From Phycisphaerales bacterium (lineage in GTDB: Bacteria > Planctomycetota > Phycisphaerae > Phycisphaerales > UBA1924), in NCBI GenBank assembly GCA_029260315.1, contig JAJDDM010000035.1, positions 1-33,872 on the forward strand: DNA of 33,872 nucleotides, written 5' to 3'. Below, piece after piece: positions 1 through 6,911 of the stretch; position 1 is the first letter of the stretch, and each line of letters starts with the position of its first letter. The notes under the pieces are model-generated. The model had not been told where the DNA came from and ran no database searches. It saw nothing but the letters and a program-made list of their open reading frames with translations. The translations under genes were made by a program, and so were the position numbers.

Positions 1-220
1 GCGCTGCGAGTCGGACCTCGCGGCCGCCGCGAAGGACCCGCAACTGCTTCATCATCTCGACTCGCTCTTGCACGACCACATCCGATGGGAGGAGCGAGAG
101 TTGTTCGAGGCGATCCAGCGCGAACAGCCCGAGGCCCTCGAAGTGCTGTCGGCTGAGGCAGAGGCGATCGAGAACAGCCGCCTAGGCTCTCGTGCTCGAG
201 CCCGCCTCGATAAGTTGTAG
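1..220 (+). CDS. Hemerythrin-like (HHE) domain protein, C-terminal fragment
   Basis: The frame is open from base 2 and ends at TAG 218-220, giving 72 residues; the 5' part lies outside the window. The visible peptide is helical and acidic, with histidine and glutamate spaced as in the last helices of the HHE cation-binding family (LLHHLDSLLHDHIRWEERELF, then an EAIQREQPEALE helix). In this family His and Glu side chains hold a di-iron centre that binds oxygen or nitric oxide, or senses redox state. Assignment rests on the H-x3-H-x3-EER-x-LF pattern, and the missing N-terminal helices cannot be checked. Before the element inserted, this gene would have ended about 260 bp from the 3' end of tRNA-Val. 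Confidence 0.6.
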   Translation, partial: RCESDLAAAAKDPQLLHHLDSLLHDHIRWEERELFEAIQREQPEALEVLSAEAEAIENSRLGSRARARLDKL

Positions 221-479
221 AGCAGGATCGATCAATACAAAGCATTCGAACGGGTCCGCTCGATGAGTCCGGTCGTCCGATCGCATCCTCGAGTGAGAGT
301 GGCGCAAGGCGCATGACCGCGCCGAGCCTGATCCCGAAACCTCCGGGCAGCGAATCGTTTCTGACCCAGAGCCTCCCCAAGCCGGGGCAGGCTGAACGCC
401 GCTCTCCGGAATCGCTCGGTCAGTAATGTCTGGAACCAAGCAAACGCCGCCCGATGCGCGAGCACCGAGCGGCAAAGAG
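221..479. other. Non-coding chromosomal flank between the hemerythrin-like gene and attL
   Basis: No convincing gene is seen. Open frames here on the - strand have odd composition and no family resemblance. The recognisable structure is the hairpin at 447-472, listed separately. Before integration this stretch would have lain directly downstream of the tRNA-Val 3' end. Confidence 0.55.
441..472 (-). terminator. Candidate tRNA-Val terminator, now stranded at attL
   Basis: On the - strand CCGCTCGGTGC-TCGC-GCATCGGGCGG forms an 11-bp stem (two G-U pairs) with a four-base loop, followed by CGTTTG. It starts 8 bp beyond the attL core. In the pre-integration chromosome it would follow the 3' end of tRNA-Val directly. 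It is now about 7.7 kb from the tRNA. The T-run is short, so terminator function is inferred. Confidence 0.45.
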
Positions 480-500
480 TGGGCGTAACAGGACTCGAAC
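480..500 (+). repeat. attL core (21-bp copy of the tRNA-Val 3' end)
   Basis: The bases t-gggcgtaacaggactcgaac at 480-500 equal 8167-8187. The copies diverge at once on both sides (tacccc against ctgtga on the right). Only the acceptor and T-arm portion of the tRNA is duplicated, so this is an attachment site and not a second tRNA. Confidence 0.92.
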
Positions 501-544
501 TACCCCCGGAAACGTCGGGAAAATCGTGTGATTCGGATTCGCGC

Positions 545-563
545 GGCAACAAAAGCGGCAACA
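545..563 (+). repeat. Candidate integrase arm-type site, left arm
   Basis: Two GGCAACA heptamers start 12 bp apart (545 and 557), separated by aaagc. A near-identical pair, 18 of 19 bases, lies at 8036-8054 near the other end of the element. The two copies are read in different codon frames of the integrase (GNKSGN here, ATKTAT there), so the match is at DNA level. In the circle they would flank the core on both sides, as arm sites of tyrosine recombinases do. Confidence 0.5.
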
Positions 564-717
564 TTCCCGGCGGGGACGGGTCCGCCGGCGATCCGCCGAG
601 TGCCCCCCAGACGCCCGACGATCCCGAACTCGCGGCGGTGGTCGAGGCGTGGGCGGACTTGCCCGACGCGGTGCGGGCGGGCATCCTGGCGATGGTTCGT
701 GCGGCGGGGGGCGAGCG

Positions 718-1155
718 GTGAAGGGTGCGGCGCGGGCGAGGGCTCGATCTGCGGGGCGGCTGGCGCGGGCGGCTCGGAGGCCGGATCTTGGCGAGGCATC
801 CCGCACGGTTCCCCCCAAGCCCCCCCGGGGGGCTGGCGGGGAAGGGCGGGATTCGGCCTGCGAGGATGGTAGCGAGCGGCCACGCTTCGACTCGCTATTC
901 ACTGACCCCCGGCACTTCCGGGGTGACTGCCAACTCGTGCGGCGGGCGCTGTCGCGGGGCTGGGTGCGGGTGGAGAATGCCGAGGCGCTGGGGGCTCGGT
1001 TGGGCGAGGCCATGAGGATCGCCGAGGCGGACGGGCGGGCGCGGCATCGGCTGGCGATCGCGGAGATTGTGCTGGATGTTCACACTGCGGCGGCGCGGGC
1101 CGCCGTTGCGGAGTTGGCGCACTCGGATTCGCCTCCAACCGACAGGATCCGGTAG
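718..1155 (+). CDS. Element protein of unknown function (145 aa)
   Basis: I chose GTG 718 because it overlaps the stop of the integrase tail (GTGA), which suggests coupling in the circular form. The protein has a low-complexity Arg/Ala/Gly/Pro N-terminal half and a more protein-like second half from about residue 58 (FDSLFTDPRHFRGDCQLVRR, then helical segments rich in Ala, Glu and Arg). Short helical proteins of this kind accompany integrases in planctomycete elements, but I know no function for them. No membrane segment or catalytic motif is visible. The N-terminal part could be non-coding, with translation starting further in. Confidence 0.5.
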   Translation: MKGAARARARSAGRLARAARRPDLGEASRTVPPKPPRGAGGEGRDSACEDGSERPRFDSLFTDPRHFRGDCQLVRRALSRGWVRVENAEALGARLGEAMRIAEADGRARHRLAIAEIVLDVHTAAARAAVAELAHSDSPPTDRIR

Positions 1156-1165
1156 ACTCGCGGCC

Positions 1166-1519
1166 ATGCCCCGATTCACATTCGATCTGACCCATCCCGA
1201 CAAGGGCACCCGTCGAGAGACCGTGATCGCCGAGACGCTTGAATCGGCGATAGACGAGGTGCAACAGGCTGAGGGCTGGAGCGTGGTGGCGCAGATTGCA
1301 ACACCCGCGCCACAGTCGGCAGGTAGTCAGTCACCGAAAGCAAGTAAGGGCCGGCGACTGGCCGTTGTAGATCCTCGCGCCATTGATCGCCCCGGCCCCA
1401 TTACCCAAGCTGAGGTCCACAGCGCCGTATTCTGGGCGATCATCAAGGCGGGGGTTGTGATCTTGGCGATTACAGGCATGCTGTGGCTCTTGATCTTGCT
1501 ACTGGACGGCGTGGCCTGA
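1166..1519 (+). CDS. Small element protein with a C-terminal membrane anchor (117 aa)
   Basis: ATG 1166 gives 117 residues. The N-terminal 45 residues (MPRFTFDLTHPDKGTRRETV...) look like a small folded domain. A Ser/Lys/Pro-rich linker follows, then one hydrophobic helix at about residues 90-115 (VFWAIIKAGVVILAITGMLW and on) that should place the protein in the inner membrane as a tail anchor. The gene starts 10 bp after the previous stop. No strong Shine-Dalgarno is seen. I do not recognise a family. Confidence 0.6.
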   Translation: MPRFTFDLTHPDKGTRRETVIAETLESAIDEVQQAEGWSVVAQIATPAPQSAGSQSPKASKGRRLAVVDPRAIDRPGPITQAEVHSAVFWAIIKAGVVILAITGMLWLLILLLDGVA

Positions 1520-1639
1520 TAGACTGGCGTTCTACAGAAAGACGCGGGTAGCCGGCTGATCCCCGGCGAACGGATTGGCGGCGGCGGCGGAACACCGTCC
1601 CCCCCTGCCCCGCCATCCGGCCCGATTGAGGACGGTGCA

Positions 1640-2776
1640 ATGACGAAGGCGCACGATGCGGAAGCAATCCCCGCAGATCCAGCGTTCGGCGCGGCCCGCG
1701 CGTTTGTCGAACACCTGGCGATGGTGGCGCAACACGCCCGCGAATACCGCCCGCACCCCGACAAGCCCGACGCATGGCGAGACGTGGCCTTCTACTTTGC
1801 CGAGGCGTTCATCGCTTGGTATGACCTGACGCACCTGCTGACGCCGACGGTTCGCTCCGAAGCAAGGCGGGTGTATCCGCCCGGCGCGGCGTCGATCAAG
1901 CTGGGCACGGGGGGCGGATCGGGCACGGTTGGGCCGGCCCTGCCTGCAAACGCGGCGCACCTGCTGACGGCGTATCGGCGCGTGGAGTTGGACGCGACGC
2001 CCTATTCCACGGCGATCGAAGCGATGGCGGACGGGCTGGGCGTCTACTTCCGAAACGCGGTATACCCGGGCCGGCGGCATCCGTTGGAGCCCGATACAGA
2101 ACAGGTGAGGATCGAGGCGAAGGCCCTCGCGACGGCGCGGCAAGTCGCGGAAGGGAAGCCGGCGGAACCGTTCGGCTGGGGCGCTGACTACGACGAACTG
2201 ATGAAACTGGAAACCCGCGTGGCGGTGCGGGCGCGGCTGGGGATCAAGACCTACGGCGACGTTCAGGACCTGATGATGCGTGAATGGAAGGCCCAAGATC
2301 GCGAGCGGGGCGAGTGGGCGCTGCGCCTGCTGCGGTGCGATCCGATCAACTTCCCCGACCTGCGGATGCAACTGTTACGCGAGGCCGAAGCGGTGATCGC
2401 GGTGGCGTCGGCGCTGCGGCGGAGAGACAACCAAGCGGCGGCGGGCGGGGACGACGGGCACAAGTCCGATACGAGCGATGCGGGGGACGGTGACTCGAAT
2501 CGCTGGCCCTTGCACGTTGGCACTGCGGCGATCGACGAAGACGACGTGGCCCTGCTGGAGTTTCTCAATCGAACCCCGGGGAAGCGGCGCAAGGTTTCCG
2601 ACGTGATACCCGCCAAGGGGCCACAAGATCGGAAGGCGGTGGCGAAGCGGCTGAGGAGGCTGGCCGATCGACCGATACCGCTGGTGGACTATCCGAAGGG
2701 TGGACGGTCGGGCGTGGTGATCCTGCCCGCCGGGGCCGAAGCGTTGCAGCGTGCGACCGCGCCGACGCCCCCCTAA
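1640..2776 (+). CDS. Element protein of unknown function with a possible C-terminal winged helix (378 aa)
   Basis: ATG 1640 is preceded by GAGG at a suitable distance. The first 280 residues are soluble and helical, with aromatic-rich segments (AFIAWYDLTHLL, GVYFRNAVYPGR), and match no family I can name. An acidic, Gly/Asp-rich linker (about 283-305) leads to a C-terminal section (about 310-370: VALLEFLNRTPGKRRKVSD, then AVAKRLRRLADR and a VVILPAG strand) with the layout of a winged-helix domain. This suggests a DNA-binding or replication accessory role. It lies upstream of the excisionase-primase set, after a 120-bp gap that could hold a promoter. Confidence 0.6.
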   Translation: MTKAHDAEAIPADPAFGAARAFVEHLAMVAQHAREYRPHPDKPDAWRDVAFYFAEAFIAWYDLTHLLTPTVRSEARRVYPPGAASIKLGTGGGSGTVGPALPANAAHLLTAYRRVELDATPYSTAIEAMADGLGVYFRNAVYPGRRHPLEPDTEQVRIEAKALATARQVAEGKPAEPFGWGADYDELMKLETRVAVRARLGIKTYGDVQDLMMREWKAQDRERGEWALRLLRCDPINFPDLRMQLLREAEAVIAVASALRRRDNQAAAGGDDGHKSDTSDAGDGDSNRWPLHVGTAAIDEDDVALLEFLNRTPGKRRKVSDVIPAKGPQDRKAVAKRLRRLADRPIPLVDYPKGGRSGVVILPAGAEALQRATAPTPP

Positions 2777-2836
2777 TGCCCCCTAACTGCCGCGCAGAAT
2801 ACCCACGATAGCGAGACCGTCGCGCTTTCGTGGGGC

Positions 2837-3055
2837 ATGACTGATGAAACCAAGAGACCGGTGTACCTGGGCGCAATGGCGCGACGGCTGCGCGTTCCGG
2901 CGACGTGGATACGAGCCGAGGCCGAAGCGGGGCGCATCCCGCACCTGCGGGCGGGGAGCGCGCTGCTGTTCGATCCCGAAGTAGTCGAGCGAATCCTGAT
3001 GGATCGGCTGCGCGAATCGCCTGCGCCGACAAAGGGGGTGTCGCGTGAGAGCTAA
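2837..3055 (+). CDS. HTH_17/excisionase-like DNA-binding protein (72 aa)
   Basis: This 72-residue protein has a MerR-type helix-turn-helix (YLGAMARRLRVPATWIRAEA) followed by a short wing and strand (GRIPHLRAGSALLFDPEVVE). That is the standard size and layout of the excisionase/AlpA-like HTH_17 family. Such proteins bend DNA at attachment sites to favour excision, or activate element genes. Its end overlaps the next gene by 11 bases. Two such proteins in tandem make it hard to say which acts as Xis. Confidence 0.75.
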   Translation: MTDETKRPVYLGAMARRLRVPATWIRAEAEAGRIPHLRAGSALLFDPEVVERILMDRLRESPAPTKGVSRES

Positions 3056-3248
3056 CACCCCGACGACGCCGGACCCGTTGCTTGTTGACCGACGCGAGGC
3101 GGCGCGCTTACTTGGCGTGAGCCCCGGCACGATCGACAACATGCGAACGCGCGGCGAGCTGCTGAGTGTGAAGATCGCCGCGCGTCGGCTCTTCGACGTG
3201 GCAGACCTGCGGCGGTTCATTGACGGGCGGAAGGGGGTGGCGCGATGA
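3045..3248 (+). CDS. Second HTH_17/excisionase-like protein (67 aa)
   Basis: GTG 3045 lies inside the end of the previous gene. The protein shows the typical excisionase-family sequence DRREAARLLGVSPGTIDNMR with the turn at LGVSPG, then a wing (RGELLSVKIAARRLFDVADL) and a C-terminal helix (RRFIDGRKG). It probably binds DNA as part of an excision or regulatory complex. Its stop overlaps the next ATG (ATGA at 3245-3248), so the genes are likely translated together. Confidence 0.8.
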   Translation: MRANTPTTPDPLLVDRREAARLLGVSPGTIDNMRTRGELLSVKIAARRLFDVADLRRFIDGRKGVAR

Positions 3249-3706
3249 TCCATCGAGCCCCCGAGCGCGTGCCCCCGCTGTTCGCCCGCACGCCGGATCC
3301 CGGAATCGACGACGCCCCGCGACCTGGCAGTAGCGGGGCGAGCGCCGACGATCGAAGCGAGTCACCCGATGATACACGATTGCCGATGAGACCGCCGGCG
3401 AGGCGCAACGCCCCACCGGGCACGTCCGATGTGGCGGCGAATCGCATCGCCGGGCATACACGAAACTTGCGCGCCCGTGTGCTCGCGTTCATCATCGCAC
3501 AAGGCCCACACGGTGCGACGGACGATGAGGGCGAGACAGCACTCGGGATCAAGCCGCAGACGTACACCCCGAGGCGCGGGGAGCTGGTCAAGCTCGGGCT
3601 TGTCCGCGATTCGGGGCGGCGACGCCCAACGCCGAGCGGACGACCTGCGGCTGTGTGGATCGCGACCACGGCGAACGCCAGCGCGGCGGAAGGCGGTGCG
3701 CGATGA
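3245..3706 (+). CDS. Winged-helix element protein (153 aa)
   Basis: The first 55 residues are Pro/Arg/Asp-rich and probably disordered. Residues about 65-140 form a winged-helix domain: TRNLRARVLAFIIAQGPHGA, the recognition segment ETALGIKPQTYTPRRGELV, and a wing ending in PAAVWIAT. Small winged-helix proteins like this occur next to primases in phages and integrative elements. It could load the primase on the element's origin or regulate the operon. Both ends overlap neighbouring genes by ATGA, showing tight coupling. Confidence 0.65.
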   Translation: MIHRAPERVPPLFARTPDPGIDDAPRPGSSGASADDRSESPDDTRLPMRPPARRNAPPGTSDVAANRIAGHTRNLRARVLAFIIAQGPHGATDDEGETALGIKPQTYTPRRGELVKLGLVRDSGRRRPTPSGRPAAVWIATTANASAAEGGAR

Positions 3707-6219
3707 GCGATCCGGTGCAACGAGTTATCGCGGCCCTGCGCGAACATAACTACGAACCGAGGCGCGCCGGCGACGGGTGGACCTGCCGCTGCCCTGCACA
3801 CGATGATCGCAACCCGAGCCTGTCGATAGACGTTGGCGACGATGGGCGGGCGCTGCTGCGGTGTTTCGCGGGGTGCGAGTTGTCGGCGATCGTTGCGGCG
3901 ATCGGGCTGCGCGCGTCGGACCTGTTCGCCGACGATCCGACGCGGCGGAACGGGCACGCGACGCGGACGCACCGGTTGTCTACGTCTACAGAAACCCACC
4001 CGGCGAACTCTGAGGGCGATTCTGTAGACGGTGACGCGACCAAGGGCGGGCGCACGTTCCCCACGGCCCGCGAGGCGGTGGCCGAGTTGGAGCGCCGACA
4101 CGGCCCGCGATCGCAGACTTGGAGGTACCACGGCGCGAAGGGCGAGCCGGTGGGGCTGGTGGTGCGGTGGAACACGCCCACGGGGAAAGACGTGCGCCCG
4201 GTGTCGCGGAAGTCGGACGGATCGGGTTGGATAATCGGCGGGATGCCGACGCCCCGCCCGCTGTACGCCCTGCCACTGCTGCGAACAACAAAGCCCGGCG
4301 AGCGGGTGTATGTGGTCGAAGGCGAAAAGGCCGCAGACGCGGCGGACGCAATCGGGCTGGCGGCGACAACGAGCCCGCATGGGTCGAAATCGGCGAGCAA
4401 GGCGGATTGGTCCCCGGTGGCGGGGCGTGACATGGTGATCCTGGCCGACAACGACGATGCCGGCGAGGCGTACGCCCGCGCCGTGGCACGGCTGGCGTTG
4501 GCCGCCGGGGCGCGGTCGGTGCGGATCGTTCGGCTGGTTGAGCTGTGGGCGGACTTGCCCGAGGGCGGTGATATGGCGGACCTGGTGGAGCATCGGGCCG
4601 GCGACGCCGACGCGATCCGCGCGGAAGTCGAGGCGCTGGCGGATCGGGCGTCGCCGGAGGTGCAGGTGGCCGATCCGCTGGCGGCTCCGGCCTTCGATCT
4701 GGGCGCGGTGATCCCAAGTCGGGCGGCGTACGCGCGTGATTATCTGGCGGCGCTGAGCCGCTCGACGCAAACGCCAATCGAAATGCCCGCCCTGTTGGGT
4801 CTGGCGATCGCGTCGGCGGCGTTGTGTGGCGTGGCGCGGGTGCGCGGGCATGGGGACCACGAGGAACCGCCGCAACTGTGGGCGCTGGTGTTGTGCGAAT
4901 CGGCGGTCCGCAAGACGGCTGTGCTGGCCGAACTGCTGGCCCCGATCATGCTCTGGGAGAAACGCCAAGCCGACGAACTCGGGCCGGTTATCGCGGCGGC
5001 GGCTCAACGCCGGAAGATCGACGAAAAGCGATTGAAGTCGATCGAAGACAACGCGGCACGGAACGCCGATCCGCAAATGGCCGCGAGTTTCGCCGATGAT
5101 GCGGTCCGGCTGGCCCAAGCGATGCAAGCCGAGCCGATTCCGACTGCCCCGGTGCTGCTGGCGTCCGAGCCGACACCCGAAGGATTGTCGCGCCAGATGG
5201 TCGCCAATCATGGGCGGGCGCTGCTGGCATCGGCGGAAGCGGACGCGCTCGACATTGTGCAAGGCCGGTACTCGGGGTCGCGTAACTACGGGATCATGTT
5301 GAAGGGGCACGCCGGGGATGCGATAAGGGCGCAGCGCGCGGGGCGGCCCGGCGACACTATCGACAATCCAGCGTTGGCGGTTGCGCTCTGCGTTCAACCC
5401 CAAGCGGTCCGCGAGTTGTGGGCGGATCCACACGCCGAAGGGCGCGGGTTGCTGGCCCGATTTGCGGTGATCCATCCGCGCGATCACATCGGCCATCGAG
5501 ACGTTCGCCCCCTGCCCGTTCCCGTGTCGGCGCGGAAGAGCTGGCGCGCGGCGATCGAGCGACTGCTAATGTACGAGCCGAGCGACTCGCCCGTAGTCGT
5601 CGGGCTGGGCGCGGACGCGGACGCGCTATACCACGACTTCCAGAGGCGGACGGAATTGTCGCTGGGCATCGGTGACCTAGCCGAGCGGCGGGCGTGGGGC
5701 GGGAAGTTGTGCGGGCTGCTGCTGCGCATTGCCCTGACCCTTCACGCGCTCGAATCTTGGGCACTGTCGGGCCGGCCAGAGGACTTCCCGACAATCGACG
5801 CAGCGACAATGCGAGCGGCGATCGCGTGGGCGGACTACTTGGCGTCGGCGGAGTCCCATGCGCGCGAACGGCTGGGAGAGTCGGACGAAGGGCGGGAAAT
5901 CCGCCGGCTGGCGGAGTGGATCGAACGGAAGGGCGGCACAGTGACGGTGCGCGATCTGACGCGCGGGCCCTGCAAGTATCGCAACGATCCCGAGCGGGCG
6001 GCAGAGGCGCTGGGCGAACTGGTGGCGGCGCGGATCGCCGAATGGGTATTCGATAGTTCCGGTCCAACGGGTGGGCGTCCGGCGAAGCGGGTCCGGCTAC
6101 TGGCGCGGCGTCGTGACGCCGGCGACGGCGACGAAACCGTCATTGATAGGACCGGGAATGAGGGTTCTGTCGCCGTCGCCACGCCCCCGGACGCCGGCGA
6201 CGGCTGGGGGGAGCTATGA
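3703..6219 (+). CDS. Primase-helicase with CHC2 zinc finger, Toprim and DUF3987 domains (838 aa)
   Basis: I chose ATG 3703 because it overlaps the preceding stop (ATGA). The N-terminus carries a CHC2-like zinc finger (C30-P-A-H33, then C54-x3-C58), which reads template DNA in bacterial primases. A Toprim domain follows, with VVEGEKAADA near residue 205 and ADNDDAG near 248, its acidic metal-binding residues. From about residue 340 comes a DUF3987 region with a degenerate P-loop, CESAVRKTAV (K404), in place of GxxGxGK[ST]. This architecture is known for replication proteins of phages, satellites and integrative plasmids and implies that the element replicates after excision. The C-terminal 90 residues look like a winged helix. 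The unusual P-loop may mean weak or no ATPase activity. Confidence 0.88.
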   Translation: MSDPVQRVIAALREHNYEPRRAGDGWTCRCPAHDDRNPSLSIDVGDDGRALLRCFAGCELSAIVAAIGLRASDLFADDPTRRNGHATRTHRLSTSTETHPANSEGDSVDGDATKGGRTFPTAREAVAELERRHGPRSQTWRYHGAKGEPVGLVVRWNTPTGKDVRPVSRKSDGSGWIIGGMPTPRPLYALPLLRTTKPGERVYVVEGEKAADAADAIGLAATTSPHGSKSASKADWSPVAGRDMVILADNDDAGEAYARAVARLALAAGARSVRIVRLVELWADLPEGGDMADLVEHRAGDADAIRAEVEALADRASPEVQVADPLAAPAFDLGAVIPSRAAYARDYLAALSRSTQTPIEMPALLGLAIASAALCGVARVRGHGDHEEPPQLWALVLCESAVRKTAVLAELLAPIMLWEKRQADELGPVIAAAAQRRKIDEKRLKSIEDNAARNADPQMAASFADDAVRLAQAMQAEPIPTAPVLLASEPTPEGLSRQMVANHGRALLASAEADALDIVQGRYSGSRNYGIMLKGHAGDAIRAQRAGRPGDTIDNPALAVALCVQPQAVRELWADPHAEGRGLLARFAVIHPRDHIGHRDVRPLPVPVSARKSWRAAIERLLMYEPSDSPVVVGLGADADALYHDFQRRTELSLGIGDLAERRAWGGKLCGLLLRIALTLHALESWALSGRPEDFPTIDAATMRAAIAWADYLASAESHARERLGESDEGREIRRLAEWIERKGGTVTVRDLTRGPCKYRNDPERAAEALGELVAARIAEWVFDSSGPTGGRPAKRVRLLARRRDAGDGDETVIDRTGNEGSVAVATPPDAGDGWGEL

Positions 6220-6665
6220 CCGATTCGCACGCTTCGACCCCGAGGGGGGGTGGCATCTGTGGGAGTTTCGGACCGTGTGACCGTTGGCGACCCGACGCAC
6301 AAAAATGTTCCGCAAGCGGGCAGAGAACCGAGGTGCTCGCCTCGCTGCTGATCGCCCTTGGGCGGGAGGGGATCGAGCTGGCCCCGCACCCGACCGACCC
6401 GGCGCGCCTTCGACATCGCCGAATGACGCCGGTTGGATGGGCGGCGGACCTACCTACGGACCTGGGCGAGCGATTGCGGATGCACAAGGCGGCGGTCCTG
6501 GGGCTGCTGGCCCCGTGCGGGCTCGGCGGGATCGAGGCCCACCCCGAGGCCGGGTACGTCCTGGGAGAGCGTCTGGGCGTTGCCGATCGGCTGGGGCTGG
6601 CGACACACTCCGGATCGCCGGCGTGGCTTGTGGCAGTGGGGGAGGCGATGGGGTGCGAACCATGA
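6216..6665 (+). CDS. TubC_N-like small protein (149 aa)
   Basis: ATG 6216 overlaps the primase stop. Residues about 40-95 (VLASLLIALGREGIELAPHP, then LGERLRMHKAAVLGLL) follow the helix-hairpin layout of TubC N-terminal docking domains, which also occur as small proteins next to DUF3987 primases in mobile elements. In polyketide enzymes the fold mediates protein docking; here a partner role with the primase is inferred. The first 35 residues (Ser/Gly/Cys/Pro-rich) look disordered. The stop is followed directly by the promoter of the XRE gene. Confidence 0.55.
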   Translation: MTDSHASTPRGGGICGSFGPCDRWRPDAQKCSASGQRTEVLASLLIALGREGIELAPHPTDPARLRHRRMTPVGWAADLPTDLGERLRMHKAAVLGLLAPCGLGGIEAHPEAGYVLGERLGVADRLGLATHSGSPAWLVAVGEAMGCEP

Positions 6666-6697
6666 TACTTGCATCGTGGGAAGTATGCGGGTATACT
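6665..6697 (+). promoter_or_regulatory. Sigma70-type promoter with inverted half-sites, leaderless XRE-int transcript
   Basis: TTGCAT (6669-6674), a 17-bp spacer and TATACT (6692-6697) make a good -35/-10 pair. The ATG of the XRE gene is at 6704, where transcription would begin, so the mRNA is probably leaderless, as for some phage repressors. ATACTT (6665-6670), AAGTAT (6681-6686) and ATACT (6693-6697) are alternating inverted half-sites overlapping both promoter boxes, a likely operator for the XRE protein. Confidence 0.65.
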
Positions 6698-6703
6698 GTT
6701 CGC

Positions 6704-6910
6704 ATGGCGACGGTTTCCGAAACACTGAGGGCGGCGCTGGAGAAGTGCGGCGAGTCGCGGTACGCGGTGAGCAAGGCGACGGGCATTGCCGAGTCGGTGC
6801 TGTCGCGGTTCGTCCACGGCCAGCCGCTGCGCGGCGCGAATCTGGACATCCTGGCGGACTACCTGGGCTTGGAGCTTCGGCCCAAGGCCCGCAAGCGGAA
6901 GGGACGTTGA
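6704..6910 (+). CDS. XRE-family transcriptional regulator (68 aa)
   Basis: The protein is one Cro/CI-type helix-turn-helix domain: VSETLRAALEKCGESRYAVS, then KATGIAESVLSRFVHGQPLR with the turn at TGIAES, and a closing helix LDILADYLGLEL followed by a basic tail (RPKARKRKGR). It has no dimerisation or protease domain. I chose ATG 6704 because it is placed at the predicted transcription start. The integrase starts 1 bp after its stop, so the regulator and integrase share a transcript. It probably represses its own promoter and thereby sets integrase level. Confidence 0.8.
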   Translation: MATVSETLRAALEKCGESRYAVSKATGIAESVLSRFVHGQPLRGANLDILADYLGLELRPKARKRKGR

Positions 6911-6911
6911 C

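Larger units (their letters stand above)
479..721 (+). pseudogene. Detached C-terminal tail of the element's integrase frame
   Basis: An 80-codon open frame begins inside attL and ends at TGA 719-721. Its first residues, GVTGLE, are the same as those the integrase reads from attR, in the same frame. If the element is excised and attL and attR recombine, the integrase frame passes through the core without a stop into this segment and gains a tail ending in an acidic/helical stretch (ELAAVVEAWADLPDAV) and AAGGER. The circular-form protein would be about 498 residues instead of 431. When integrated, the segment has no obvious ribosome binding site and probably is not translated alone. The next gene starts at GTG 718, overlapping this stop, as in translationally coupled genes. 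Confidence 0.8.

Noticed and set aside
480-500. A second tRNA gene at the left end
   Set aside because: Only 21 bases of acceptor and T-arm are present; it is the att repeat.
3217-5496. 759-codon open frame on the - strand opposite the primase
   Set aside because: It mirrors the GC-rich codon bias of the + strand gene, is full of Arg/Pro/His, has no family motif, and the + strand protein has clear domains and overlapping start and stop signals.
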